DNA from: Hyperoodon ampullatus
Lineage: Eukaryota; Chordata; Mammalia; Artiodactyla; Ziphiidae
NCBI GenBank assembly: GCA_949752795.1
Contig: OX457057.1
Span: forward strand, 105,055,513 to 105,119,512
Direction of reading: 5' to 3'
Length of the DNA: 64,000 nt
Program-made: the position numbers and the translations under genes
In this document: positions 22,900 through 33,338 of the stretch, one piece after another
How positions within the stretch are numbered: the first letter of the stretch is position 1
Layout of the letters: each line of letters starts with the position of its first letter
Notes under the pieces: model-generated
The model's input: the letters and a program-made list of their open reading frames with translations, nothing else
Told to the model about the DNA's origin: nothing
The model's database searches: none

Positions 22900-22907
22900 T
22901 GACGTCA
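22900..22907. promoter_or_regulatory. Perfect cAMP response element (CRE) palindrome
   Basis: TGACGTCA, the full CREB/ATF palindrome, in non-repeat sequence with an intact CpG. The isolated motif is seen directly; activity is inference. Confidence 0.4.
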
Positions 22908-23104
22908 CCACTTCACCTTTAGAGAGAACGGGGAGCCCCAGCCCCCAGGGGTTGGACCTCAGGAAGCCAGCCAGCCAGCTGGCCCCACAGGTGCCAGAGT
23001 CCCTCTGGGTAGAGAGAACCTGGCACTAGAGCCCCCAGAGACAAAAGACACGCCTCCCACGCGCAGCTTCCTCCTGTGGTGGCTCTTGGGCTGCTTACCA
23101 CAGC

Positions 23105-23215
23105 TCGGGGCCCTCATTCACAAGGAAGGACCTGAGGCCCAGAGAGATAACTGGATCTCCAAGGTAAACAGCGAGAGCACAGGGAGGTCTGCCCAGGTCT
23201 TCCGCTTCAAGGAAG
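23105..23215 (-). mobile_element. MIR-like fragment, antisense
   Basis: cacaaggaaggacctgaggc, ccagagagataactggatct and aaacagcgagagcacag parallel the MIR complement. Weakly preserved. Confidence 0.5.
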
Positions 23216-23379
23216 CGGGGAGGGTCAGCTCTCACCAGGCTGGAAGGGAGAGGTGATCAGCCCTCTTGGCTCTGCCTATGGGACCCAGAGCCTGGAATTC
23301 ACACGCCCGCCCTCCTGCTTCGCTCAGGAAGGTCCCTCTACCTGCATCCCTCCCTTTCCGAACCCTTATGGACCACCCA

Positions 23380-23700
23380 TCATTCAGGGCCTTGCTCACC
23401 TGTCACCGCTTCAGGACGTCCTCCCAGCTCCCTCCCCTCTCCCCCCACCTCTAGGCGGCAGAAATCACTGCTCTTTCCTCAGTGCTCCTGAAGCACAGGA
23501 TTGCTTCCTGTCTCGTCCCGCTTAGGCTGTTTCACCCTGGGCGGCTCCTTCCTCGGAACCATCTCTTAGTCCTTCCAGGCCAAGAGGAGCAGGGGCTGTG
23601 CTTGATCCATTCCTGTTGCCCCAAAAGAGCCCAGAAAAGGGCCGGGCATTTGAAAGATGCTCCATCAGTGCCTGTGGAATTGAATCAGATCAATCTAATA
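23380..23700 (+). mobile_element. L2 LINE 3' end fragment
   Basis: Sense L2-like order: cagggccttgctcacctgtc, agcaggggctgtgcttgatc, cattcctgttgccccaaaag, then gggcatttgaaagatgctcc and atcagtgcctgtggaattga. Confidence 0.6.
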
Positions 23701-24530
23701 CTCAGGCACCACTAAGAAACCCTAGGAGCAAATTTAGCTGCATCTGGACTCAGGAAGGAAGCAGACAATCCCCAGGTAGGCCCACCGTAGGAGGGAGGCT
23801 TAAGCCCTTTGTTCCTTTACTTGGCACCTTGCCACTCAGCCTCCCTTCAACCATTCATCACCTGGGTTGAGCGTCTGCTCTAGGTCAGGTCCTGGTTGGG
23901 TGCTGGGAAGGCGTGGGGAGGCGGGGTGATGGTACACAGCTCTGCGCTCATCTGGAGCTTCTGGGCACGCCAGGGAACATGGCCCAGGGAACACAGGAGG
24001 CCTTTCCTCTCCCACGCTGGTCTGTGGGCCAGTCTGTGAGCCGTGGCTCTAGACACTGTGGCTTTTGGACTTCATGGAGTCAAGGGCAGACCTTCTCAGA
24101 ACCAGCCCAGGCAGAACTGTAGAGTAGGCTGTGCTCCTCACTACTGCTACTCTCCAAAGGCTCTCCACCATCTAGGCACGTGGTAGGATTAGATTTCCAG
24201 GTCCCCTGTGGTTGGGTGGAGGCAGGGAGCTAGTTCAGGGCAGAAGTGGCACAGACCCCTTCCGAGATGCATATCTCATCACCTGCATGAGACACTCAAG
24301 GACTCTCTTTTCTCCTGAGTAGGCCCAGAGGCCATCCAGGGACCAGTAGTGGGGCAGCCCTGCTACCCTCCACACCTGATGTGTCCAAGGCAACTGCCCC
24401 ACGTGTCACCATTTCTCCAGACAGCAGGAAGGGGACAGAGGGCATGCAGCTGGTCTTTAGGGAAGTGACTTAGAGTTGTTTTTGTTGACATCTCTCAGCC
24501 TAAACTGTCACGTGGTCACGCATCCCACAG
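23701..24530. other. GC-rich DNA, no gene recognised
   Basis: No repeat or coding signal recognised. A ZNF143-type motif follows at 24533. Confidence 0.35.
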
Positions 24531-24532
24531 TG

Positions 24533-24550
24533 GCTCCTGGGAAATGTAGT
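24533..24550 (-). promoter_or_regulatory. ZNF143/STAF (SBS) motif
   Basis: On the - strand the sequence is ACTACATTTCCCAGGAGC, close to the ZNF143/STAF site (ACTACAATTCCCAGCATGC class). The long ACTACA-TTTCCCA core makes a chance match less likely than for short motifs. It is outside recognised repeats. Occupancy is unknown. Confidence 0.5.
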
Positions 24551-24864
24551 TTCTCGTGCAGCAGCCTCGTGCCCTGCTGAAACGCAGGGAGGTTTATTAT
24601 TCAAATGGAAAAGGCGGCATGGATGCTTGGGACAATTAGTGGTCTTTGACTCACTGTCCCACTCTAAACAGCGCCTGGCTCTCCTCCACAGGCCCTGGCT
24701 GCCCACAGCCCACCCCCGAGCTGGCTGGACATGGGCACCCTCCTCATCCTTCCGGCTCTGAATGACCTGGCGCAAAACACATCTCTTCCAGGCCTTCCTT
24801 TTCCTCATTTGTAAAAGAAGGGCTTTCAACCAGTGATCACTGAGGTTCCTCCCAGCACTGACAT

Positions 24865-25000
24865 TTGATGACTTGTGGTTTGGGGCAAGTTATTTAACCT
24901 CTCCAGATTTCCATTTCCTCATCTAGAAAATAGAGATAAAAATAGTTCTTACCTCAGAGGGTTGCCGCGAAATCATCTAGGGTTATGCCTGACATACAAG
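24865..25000 (+). mobile_element. MIR SINE
   Basis: Sense MIR: ggggcaagttatttaacctc, tccagatttccatttcctca, tctagaaaatagagataaaa, then cttacctcagagggttgcc. Confidence 0.8.
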
Positions 25001-25204
25001 AAATAATCCATAAGCGTCTGCAATAATCAAAATAATCTGAGTTCAGCTTGTCAGCTCCTTAGAAAGAATCTGATGAGCTTGCTCATGGTGAGGCCTAATA
25101 CAGGGTCAGTGAATATTTGGCACAAGTGCTGCCATTATTCTCTCTCTGTAACAGACATCACCAATCAACCAAGATATTCTCTGGATGAGCCAGGGTGCAG
25201 CCTC

Positions 25205-25475
25205 ACAGTCCACAGCGCCGCCCTTCCACAGCCCCCATTCGATCCAAGGCTCCGTCCCCTCCTTTGGGAAGCCTTCCTGCTTCAACCCCATGCGTGTTCC
25301 CAAAGCAGCCTACACGTACCCTGTCGTGGCTTTTTTTAGGCTGAGTTGTGATTTTTCCTTTTGCTTGTCGGTGCCCCGACTAGATTGTGAGTTCCATGAG
25401 ACAGGAACTGCAACTGGTCTCTCAAAGGTCTAGCCTGATGCCTGGAACATTGTATATGTTAAAAAAATGAATCCT
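25205..25475 (+). mobile_element. L2 LINE 3' end
   Basis: Sense L2 tail: tttgggaagccttcctgctt, ccgactagattgtgagttcc, atgagacaggaactgcaact and gcctgatgcctggaacattg. Confidence 0.72.
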
Positions 25476-26265
25476 CGATCCTGTGGCTGGCGAGTGGGGG
25501 AGAAGTTTGGGGGACGGGCAGTGGGCCGTAGGACTGCCTCACTGATGACCATATTCCCTGCCTCTGGAAGCCCCTCCAGGAGCTGTGGGGCAGGTCTCCC
25601 CAGCCAGATCTCCCCTGCAGGGCTGGCCGGACACTTCTGAGTGAGCTGGGCCAGCCAGCACACATGGGGTTGGGAGGAGGCCAACAAACAAGCAGGCCTC
25701 CAAGACCGCTCCGAGGAAGCTGCCCTCCCCAGGGTTCACAGGTGTCTGCCTGCGCCTCAGGCTCCAGGCTCCAGGGCACTTCCAACTTAACGACTAATGG
25801 ACCTGTGGGAGCTCACACACCTGCTTTCTGCTTTCACAGACCACTGCTCAGCATCACCTTGGTGACAGAACGGAGAATGGGTGGGGGAGGTTGGGGGCAG
25901 TAGAAGGCCAGGGAGAGGGCCAGCCATCTGCCTGGTTAGCCCGGAAGGGTGCTGACTGCAGGGCTCAGGCAGGCCGGGATGGGACAGCAGCCACAGCTGT
26001 GCTGGGGAGAGCCTGCCGAGCTGTGTGGAGAGCTCATAGACAGGCAGAGGCATGGCGGCTCAGCACCCACCGGTTCCCAGTCCTGGCACAGAACCACGCG
26101 GCGCCATCTGACTTCTGGACATGTGTCCCAGGGGAAACAGTATGTGATCTGAGGGGCTGGGAAGGCCTGTGTGTAACCACATATCTACCCTCTGGCCTGT
26201 GACAGGCCCTGAAATGCCAGAATCAGGAGGAAGCCAGGTCGCCTTACAAAGAATACCTCTTGGCC
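25476..26265. other. GC-rich DNA, no gene recognised
   Basis: Overlapping frames of 66-108 codons on both strands reflect high GC. No domain or splice-bounded exon was recognised. Confidence 0.35.
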
Positions 26266-26269
26266 GCCC

Positions 26270-26365
26270 AATCTATCATTGCAGCCATTCTATAGATAAG
26301 GCACCTGAGGCTTGGGAAGGCTGACTTCCAGAGGTCACATAATTTGGAAAGGAGGTCACCTACGT
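26270..26365 (-). mobile_element. MIR fragment, antisense
   Basis: attctatagataaggcacct, gaggcttgggaaggctgact and ggtcacataatttggaaagg follow the MIR complement order. Confidence 0.55.
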
Positions 26366-26499
26366 CCAGGCATAGGGCTTGTGTCTCCGTCCACAGGCCT
26401 CTGCAGTGAGGCCTCGTTCCTCAGGCAGTCCTTGATGCCATTGTCCTGCAGCAGAACAGATCTGATGGGCAAGGGTCACCAAAGGATAACAAACAATTA

Positions 26500-26660
26500 T
26501 TAAATATTTAACATTTTCTGTCCCTGATCTCAGGTGATCCAAACAGCACCTGGGCCAGGGGCTGGGGATCAAGATAGGAGCAAACCATGGACCCTGACCT
26601 CCAGGACTTTGGAGCGGGAGGTGGACTCAGAACCACTGTGTAGTGGTGCCTGTGGAGCGT
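26500..26660 (-). mobile_element. L2-like fragment, antisense
   Basis: ttattaaatatttaacattt, ggggctggggatcaagatag and ccctgacctccaggactttg resemble the complement of the L2 3' end. Weak. Confidence 0.4.
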
Positions 26661-26714
26661 TCAGTGATGAGCTGGTGACTTCTCCGCTGGCAGCCTTGGG
26701 TAAATAAGAATAAT

Positions 26715-26735
26715 CATACATACATACATACATAC
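26715..26735. repeat. (CATA)n microsatellite
   Basis: Five tandem CATA units. Confidence 0.85.
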
Positions 26736-26949
26736 GCCTGTTATACGGGGAGAAATGTGTTAAACTCCATTTGTGGGCTCTCCCTTCACCCCCACCCCTG
26801 CCATGCCTGCCACCAGCCCTCTCCGGGCTCAGCCAGTGCCGTCCATTGCTTCTGGGAGGGTTAGGATGGTTCCAACAGGAACCGTACACGGCCCCTGGAA
26901 GAGAGGTGCCAGCCATACCCCTAGGCTTGGCTCAGGGCTTCTGACCCTG

Positions 26950-27058
26950 CGTGGCAGCCCCTCAACTTCAATGACCCAAGAAACCTCGGCAAATTACTCA
27001 TCTTCCTGAGCCCCTATTTTCTCATTTTGTGAAATGGGGTCAGGATTCCACTTTGCCT
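26950..27058 (+). mobile_element. MIR fragment
   Basis: gaaacctcggcaaattactc, tgagcccctattttctcatt and ttgtgaaatggggtcaggat parallel the sense MIR core. Confidence 0.5.
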
Positions 27059-27061
27059 GGA

Positions 27062-27140
27062 ACGTCCTGTGTCCTCACCTGTACTTATTCCTCAGGACAG
27101 ATTGCTAGAAGTGGGAGTCCTGGATCAAAGGGCATCAGCA
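27062..27140 (-). mobile_element. Old L1 ORF2 fragment, antisense, left of an inserted SINE
   Basis: ttcctcaggacagattgcta, gaagtgggagtcctggatca and aagggcatcagca match the complement of old L1 ORF2. The same element resumes after the SINE. Confidence 0.65.
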
Positions 27141-27349
27141 GTTTTTTTTTTTTTTTTGCGGTACGCGGGCCTCTCACTGCTGTGGCCTTTCCCATTGCGG
27201 AGCACAGGCTCCAGACACACAGGCTCATCGGCCATGGCTCACGGGCCCAGCCGCTCCGCGGCACATGGGATCCTCCTGGACCGGGGCATGAACCCATGTC
27301 CCCTGCATCGGCAGGCGGACTCTCAACCACTGCACCACCAGGGAAGCCC
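27141..27349 (-). mobile_element. CHR-type SINE, antisense, inserted in old L1
   Basis: Complement of the full CHR body between a T run (left) and the gggaagcccg 5' signature (right). The 10-bp duplication GGCATCAGCA lies at 27131-27140 and 27350-27359. The L1 sequence continues across the joined flanks, confirming both the insertion point and the relative ages. The 91-129 codon frames here are SINE by-products. Confidence 0.93.
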
Positions 27350-27359
27350 GGCATCAGCA

Positions 27360-27540
27360 CTTTTAAGGCTGGTGCTGCATATTGCCAAATGGTTATCCAG
27401 AGAGATTGTGTCAGTTGAGAATTCCGCCAGCAGTAGGTGAAAGCACTTCTTTCCCTGCGTCCTCTTCAACATGGAGAGTTAGCTTTTCCAGAGTGTTTCC
27501 AGTTTGATGGGTAAAAAAGGCATCCACCCTGTGACTAAGC
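27360..27540 (-). mobile_element. Old L1 ORF2 fragment, antisense, continuation
   Basis: ggtgctgcatattgccaaat, ggttatccagagagattgtg, gaattccgccagcagtaggt and gtcctcttcaacatggagag continue the antisense L1 reading from 27140. Confidence 0.7.
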
Positions 27541-27544
27541 ATGC

Positions 27545-27760
27545 TGTGCTGGTTTAAGTTCAGGTTCTAGGGGCAGACTGATGGGTATAGTCCCGGCCCT
27601 GCCCCTAGGGCCATACGGCCCTGTTCACACTAGGCCACACTCCTTGGCCTCAGTTTCTTCATCTGTAGGATGGGGTTACATTGTGGAATTGTTGTGAGAA
27701 TTAACTACCTTAATGTAAGCTATGTGGAGCATGGTAGGTGCTAAATAAATGTATCATCTC
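27545..27760 (+). mobile_element. MIR SINE
   Basis: Sense MIR order: cactccttggcctcagtttc, ttcatctgtaggatggggtt, gttgtgagaattaactacct and tggtaggtgctaaataaatg. Confidence 0.8.
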
Positions 27761-27764
27761 TACT

Positions 27765-27905
27765 TCTTTGGCTAGCGGTAAAGTTGAACTTTCATATTTC
27801 TTATCTTTCTTCTCTGACAGATAATGTGTTTGTTGTTTGTCCACTCTTCTATCGCAGTACAGGACTTTTTCTTACTGATCTTTTAATAAGTCTTTATCTG
27901 TTAAT
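27765..27905 (-). mobile_element. Old L1 ORF2 fragment, antisense, further continuation
   Basis: gttgtttgtccactcttcta, ggactttttcttactgatct and ttaataagtctttatctgtt resemble the complement of L1 sequence just upstream of the 27.1-27.5 kb piece. The MIR may therefore sit inside this L1. Confidence 0.5.
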
Positions 27906-28254
27906 TACATGAACACTAGGTCCTCTAAATTTTAATTCCAGATGCCCATCACCTGCGCGCTTTTAAAACTTAAATCCATCTCTGTGGGTGAGGCCTGGTT
28001 GTTAGCGTTCCCGAGGCCATTCTCCCAGGTAGCCAGGGCTGGGATATGGTGGTCTAGTTTTGTATCATCATCTGCTTGCTAATTTTGTTTTATATGCAGC
28101 TTGAGGTTCAGAAGTTTAAATATTATGTGTGCAGCCATGTTCATCTTTCTTTTCCTTTATGATTTCTTCAGTATCTTTCATGTTTAAGGGGTTCCTCTTG
28201 TTTCTCCTGGTTTGCCTTTCCCATTCAGATGGTCACGTGTTTCTTCTGTTTCTG

Positions 28255-28355
28255 CGGTGGCTGCGCTTCTCACTTCCTGTGTGATCTTGGCAGGGTGCTG
28301 GACCCTTCTGGGCTTCTGTTTCCCCAAAATGAGGGGGGTTGGGCTAAATCAGACT
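28255..28355 (+). mobile_element. MIR fragment
   Basis: ttcctgtgtgatcttggcag, gggcttctgtttccccaaaa and tgaggggggttgggctaaat are MIR-like in sense orientation. Confidence 0.55.
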
Positions 28356-28444
28356 TTCCCAAAGGCATCCGAGATGCTTTGTGGAAAAACGGTTTCCTGG
28401 CCAAGTAAGTTTGGAAAATGCACATTATGTCAAAAGTTCTGAGA

Positions 28445-29007
28445 AACAGCACAGAAAAGCAGGGTGACCCAGCAGTTTCTCTCCTGGGTATATGCCCAAG
28501 AAAATTGAAAACATGTCCACACAGAGCTTGTACACAAATGTTTGTAGTGGCATTGTTCATAATAGTTAAGCAGTGAATACAATCCGATGTCCAGGAACTG
28601 ATGAATGAATAACCAAAATATCCACACAATGGAATATTATTTAGTCATAAAAAGGAATGAAGTGCTGATTCATGCTCAGCATAAACAAACCTTGAAAACA
28701 TTATGCCAAATGAAAGAAGCCAGTCATGAAAGACCATGTAGTATAATTCCAGTTATACGAAATGCCCAGGTTAGGCAAATCTATAGAGACAGAAAGTAGA
28801 TTAGTGGTTGCCCTGGGCAGAGGGACTTGGGGGGAAATGGGGAATGACTGCTGATGGGCACAGGGTTTTTGGGGGGAGTGAGAAGAATGTTCTAAAGTTA
28901 GATGGTATTTATAGGGTACAACTCTGTGAATACACTAAAAACCACTGGACTGTACAGTTTAAAGGAATAAGTTTTATGGCATGGGGATTATGTTGCATAA
29001 AGCTATT
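28445..29007 (+). mobile_element. Old L1, ORF2 C-terminal end and 3' UTR
   Basis: Sense L1 order: ctgggtatatgcccaagaaa, gtggcattgttcataatagt, aatggaatattatttagtca, gaatgaagtgctgattcatg, ccaaatgaaagaagccagtc, then gattagtggttgccctgggc and aaaaaccactggactgtaca. Frames are broken. Confidence 0.88.
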
Positions 29008-29073
29008 TAAAAAGAAAAGAAAAGAAAGGAAAGGAAAGAAAAAGAAAGGAAGAGAAGAGAAAAGAAAAGAAAG
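29008..29073 (+). repeat. A/G-only (GAAA)n-type tract, probably the expanded tail of the preceding L1
   Basis: Uninterrupted purine run of GAAA, GGAAA and AAGA units directly after the L1 3' end. This is how retroposon tails commonly degenerate. Confidence 0.85.
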
Positions 29074-29654
29074 GTTAGGACTTTGGAAGAGCTGGGTGCT
29101 TCCCAACTTTGTGTCCACCTATTCCCAGGACCTGGAGCAAGATTTTTTTTAAACCTTTTCAACTCTTAGTTTCCTCCTCTGAAGAGCACGGCTCAGAGCA
29201 CGACTCTGCATTGTGCAGATGAAAAAGACATTTCCACATCTGCTCCTTGCAGCATCTCCAGGAAGAGGCGGAAGCCAGAGAAATGAAATCTGAGGCCCCG
29301 CAAGGCTGGCTTGCCTAGTTTCACATAGCCACTAAGTGGTGTGGTGTCAGGATTTGAATTTGTTTCTCTCAGGCTGGGCACTTGGAATGACGCTGGCCCA
29401 GCTGGGCTCATGGGTTGCAGAGAGATCTGCAGCAATAATGCAGAGTGTGGTCTGAGAGCCGAAAGGGGCTCTACAGATGGGGTGCATGCTAGCCAGTGAG
29501 GATGGGAGAGGTGTGTCAGGGAGAGCCACACCTGTACCCACTTCCTCTGAGGCTGGAACAGCCTTGTCCCAACCTGCAGGCCCTGAGCTTTGTGTTCCTT
29601 CTTGTTGAAATGGGAGGCTAGGTCTTATCTCATGGCAGCTGGTGGGAGCTCCTA

Positions 29655-29795
29655 GTAATGGCAGCCCCTCCTTTGAGTGTTTACCAGGTGGCCTGCGCTC
29701 TGCTGGACTCAGGGCCTCGCTGGGCTAAGGCTCGGGAGAGCCTGTGAGTTCAGTGTGGTCACCCTCTTTCACAGAGGAGCAAACCAGCCATCGTG
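29655..29795 (-). mobile_element. MIR-like fragment, antisense
   Basis: tgagtgtttaccaggtggcc, gtcaccctctttcacagagg and agcaaaccagccatcgtgcc are a weak match to the MIR complement. Confidence 0.45.
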
Positions 29796-29799
29796 CCAC

Positions 29800-30125
29800 T
29801 GTTAAATAGTCCTTGAAGAGATTATTAAAGGCTATATAGTATTCTGTCTTAGGCATGTACCTCCTTTCACTGTTTCTCTAGTATTTGACATTTGTTCCTA
29901 TTTTATTTTAAAATGCAAATAACACTATGATGGACAAACTTACGTATAAATTTTTGTGCACCTCTCTGCTTATTTCCTTGAGGTCGATGCCTGGAAGAGG
30001 ACTTACCAGGTGAAAGGGTATGAACTCATTTACTGTTCTTCGTGTGTTGCCAGGCAGCTTTCCAGAAAAGAAAGGCTGAGACATCCACATTCCCACGAGC
30101 AGCACTGGCCATGCCAGTGGGAGTA
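29800..30125 (-). mobile_element. Old L1 ORF2 fragment, antisense
   Basis: ctatatagtattctgtctta, atgcaaataacactatgatg, ataaatttttgtgcacctct and ccacattcccacgagcagca follow the complement of L1 ORF2 in order. Confidence 0.68.
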
Positions 30126-30484
30126 GATTAGTAACCAGCTTGGGCGTCTATTCTCTCTCGTCTATCTGGATGATCCCCTGAAAACTGACCTTATCTCACA
30201 CTTGTTAAAACTTACCTTAACTAGTAACTGGAAATATTCAATTCCATGAATCTATCCTATGGGTTTATGGAAATCCCCAGGGCACCTTCCCACGGAAGCC
30301 TAATTGGTAAAGTAGATAATAAATCAAGAGGGAGTTGATTTATTATCTCCCCCTCCTGCTGACAGTCTCCTATCAGAAACTTTGTGCTGAGATCTCAGGT
30401 GCCATCTGCTGCTTGAAAATGCCAGTCCTTGTGAGAAGTACGGGACTTCTGAGTCTGTCGTCTTCCAACCAGTCAATCATAACA

Positions 30485-30710
30485 ATTCCTAATGTGTATT
30501 GAGTATTTACTCAATAAGCTGTGTGTATTAAGTAATTAATCCTGATGGCAATCCTATGAGACAGACCTTATTATTATGCCCATGTTAACAGGGGGATGAG
30601 GAAACGAAGGCACAGAAAGGTCGAGTAACGTGTCTAAGGTCACACAGTGAGTAAGTAGGTGGTAGATTAAGGATTTGATTCCAGACAGTCTGACTCTACA
30701 GACCATACCC
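30485..30710 (-). mobile_element. MIR SINE, antisense, nearly full length
   Basis: Complement of MIR: ttgagtatttactcaataag, taattaatcctgatggcaat, gatgaggaaacgaaggcaca, gaaaggtcgagtaacgtgtc, ggtcacacagtgagtaagta, then gattccagacagtctgactc. Confidence 0.9.
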
Positions 30711-31776
30711 TCACCCAGCACAATGTACCGCTGCTGTACTGTCTGGTGATGGGCAACAGGTACTCTTGGTCAACCAGTCTTGAATTGGCAGGAGGGTACA
30801 GAGACCTGAGACCCCATGGCTGGGGCCAGCTTCTGGTCAGCCCCCATGAGAACAGCACTGACAGGGAGATTCAGCAACACCTGAGATGACCTAGTGAGGT
30901 GTTGGTGTCCATCAGAGGAGGCAAGGTACAAAAAACAGATGGAAAATGGTTTTTATCCATTTTCCTTTGCGTTCAGTGGAAGGGGATGTTTCCTTGTACC
31001 TCTTCCTTGGCTACCAAGAGTGACCAGTACTAAGGATCGATGTAGCCACCAAGATTCTCCAGGGTCCTGCCTAGCTGTGCCCACTGCATTCTAACCCCTT
31101 CCCAGCAGGGCTGAGGAGTGTGGTGTGTGTGGGCACGTGTGTGCCAGCGTGTGTCGCTCGTGCTCACCTCCTGGTTTGCTGAAGCAGCATTGAGCCCTGG
31201 GCCTGGCCTGGGGAGGAAGCGCTGTGCTGGCCTGGCGTGGCACTGGGCATGGCATGTGCTCAGAGAGGTGACAAAGGCGGGAGGGGCCTGATGGGTGCCT
31301 GGAGAGTGAAGAGATGGCTCAGTAAAGGCCTCAGCCCACCTCTTCCACGAGTTCCCACTGCACTGTCAGCTCTGTGAGAGCTGGGGCCCTGCTGCTGGTC
31401 GGCTGCCACGTCCTCCGTGGTAAATAGTTGACAAATGTTGGGTGGAGGCAGGTGCGCTATGAACAGAGGCTTCAATTTTTTGGTGTTAGGAAAATAGACA
31501 TAAAGCCCAGGAAGGGAAAGTCGGACGTGGAAGAAAAGAGCCGTAAAGGGAAGTGATGTGAGATGCTCTGTGTCGGACCTGGGATGACGAAGGGTAACCT
31601 GGAGCCTGCTTGCCGGGAAGAGGTAAGAGGATGTGCCTGCTGAAGGAGGGGTGTGAGCACCGCAGGAGGGCTGTGCGAGGGTGTGAGCTGTGGTGAGAGA
31701 AGAGGCTGGAAACGGATGGGGGCCATCTGGGAATCGCCTGTTGCGGGGTGCATCTCAATTGCCGGGAGGGCTTGTT
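30711..31776. other. No gene recognised
   Basis: GC-rich DNA with a short TG-rich patch at about 31118-31165. The long - strand open frame that starts at 32121 runs into this stretch only because of the neighbouring SINE. Confidence 0.35.
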
Positions 31777-31789
31777 AAAACACAGGCTG

Positions 31790-32114
31790 GGGCTCCCCTG
31801 GTGGCACAGTGGTTGAGAGTCCGCCTGCCAATGCAGGGGACACGGGTTCGAGCCCTGGCCTGGGAGGATCCCACATGCCACGGAGCAACTAGGCCCGTGA
31901 GCCACAACTACTGAGCCTGCATGTCTGGAGCCTGTGCTCCGCAACAAGAGAGGCCGTGACAGTGAAAGGCCCGCGCACCGCGATGAAGAGTGGCCCCCGC
32001 TTGCCACAACTAGAGAAAGCCCTCGCACAGAAACGAAGACCCAACACAGCAAAAATAAATAAATAAATTGATAAACTCCTATCCCCAGCATCTTCAAAAA
32101 AAAAAAAAAAAAAA
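31790..32114 (+). mobile_element. Long CHR-type SINE with extra 3' block and 13-bp duplication
   Basis: Full tRNA-derived body (ggctcccctggtggcacagt and on, B-box-like GGGTTCGAGCC), then the long-form block ending aagacccaacacagc and a first (AAAT)n tail. A further block follows (aaactcctatccccagcatc and on), then a long A run. The 13-bp duplication AAAACACAGGCTG (31777-31789, 32115-32127) encloses all of it, so the block inserted with the SINE. The element at 1536-1878 has the same layout. Confidence 0.93.
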
Positions 32115-32127
32115 AAAACACAGGCTG

Positions 32128-33335
32128 CCCGGCTGCACCCCCAGGGTCTCTGATACATGAGGTCTGGGTTTGGGCCGACAGTCTGCATGTCTAGCCGTTC
32201 CTGCTGACAGCTGCACAGCGCTGAGCTCCACCTTCCTGCTGCCTTGGGTCACCCTGGCCCTGCATCACAGGCTGAGCCTGAAGCTCAGGAGCATCACCGC
32301 CAGGGAGCTTCCCCCCGTCAGCACATGAGGCTGCCTCGGATGATGGGGACGGGTGAGGCAGGAGGCCGCCCTGTGGTTTCCTGCCCACACGCAGTCACAT
32401 CTGTTTTCCTCCAGAAGCAAGGTCCTTGCATGAGCACACAGTGGAAACGAGACGTCAAGAGCAGCACAAAGTAGGGCCCCAGCGAGCCGTTGTCCCACCA
32501 CGCTGCCTCACCAGAAACAAGGTGGGCTTTTCTCACCTGTCTCCATGTTGCCTGCAGATGGCTGCGGATGCCCGCGGCGGGCTGGGTTTGGAGGAAGGCC
32601 AGGAGGCGAGGCTTCAGAACTAGAGACTCCTTCCATAAGGAGACTCCTGAGAGATGCTGCACAAAGCGTACACATTCACATGCTCCGGGATGAGAAAACC
32701 AAGTCAAATGCTCATCCCTGAAAGGGAACCCACTGACCACTGAGATGCCAGTCTGCACCCCCCGAGCTGAGGGGACAGGGAGCAGGTCCTCAGAGTGAAG
32801 ACTTAGGGAATCAGAGGTGAGGCTAGAAGAAGCAGTGCACGTGTAGAACGGGTTCAAGACCCACCTCTGCAGCTTAGGAGTGAGCGGCATCAACCAAGTT
32901 ACTGAACTCTGAAACCCGCATCTGTACAGCCAGTATACTGAAAGCATTCAATTCAGTAGGTTGGGGTGGAGATAACAGGGGATGAAATGTATGTGGAGCA
33001 CTCCTGGTGCCCTGATGGGTCTTGTTCGGGGCCAAGAAAGTCCCCGCATGGGAGGCTGTGCCTGGCTCAGGCCTCCTCCTGGGCAGCAGGTCTCGGGAAG
33101 GCCCGAGGCCCGGGGAGCCAGGCTGCAAACCCGGCAGCAGAGCAACAGGACGGCAGGTGCTGCCTTTCATCTGTCAGGCTGCCCTTCGGGAGAGGGCACG
33201 GCTCACAGACTCTAACCACTCAGGCTTCCTGTGCTCCTGTGTGGGTTTCTTGAGAGCCCAACCCTACAGGCCCCACCTGCCCTGATCCAGCCCCGGCCTG
33301 GGATGCTGGGGGAAAGGAGAGTCAGGGATTCCTTT
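32128..33335. other. GC-rich DNA, no gene called
   Basis: A - strand frame of 209 codons (32947 down to 32318, ATG start) is the longest here. Its first codons lie in a MIR-like patch (about 32860-32960) and it has no recognisable domain, so it is not called as a gene. Confidence 0.35.
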
Positions 33336-33338
33336 AGG

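Noticed and set aside
31486..32121. 211-codon - strand frame
   Set aside because: Its first half is the antisense of the CHR SINE and poly(A) at 31790-32114, and the rest has no recognisable protein.
32318..32947. 209-codon - strand frame with ATG start
   Set aside because: It begins in a MIR-like patch and has no domain. The frame is consistent with chance in GC-rich DNA.
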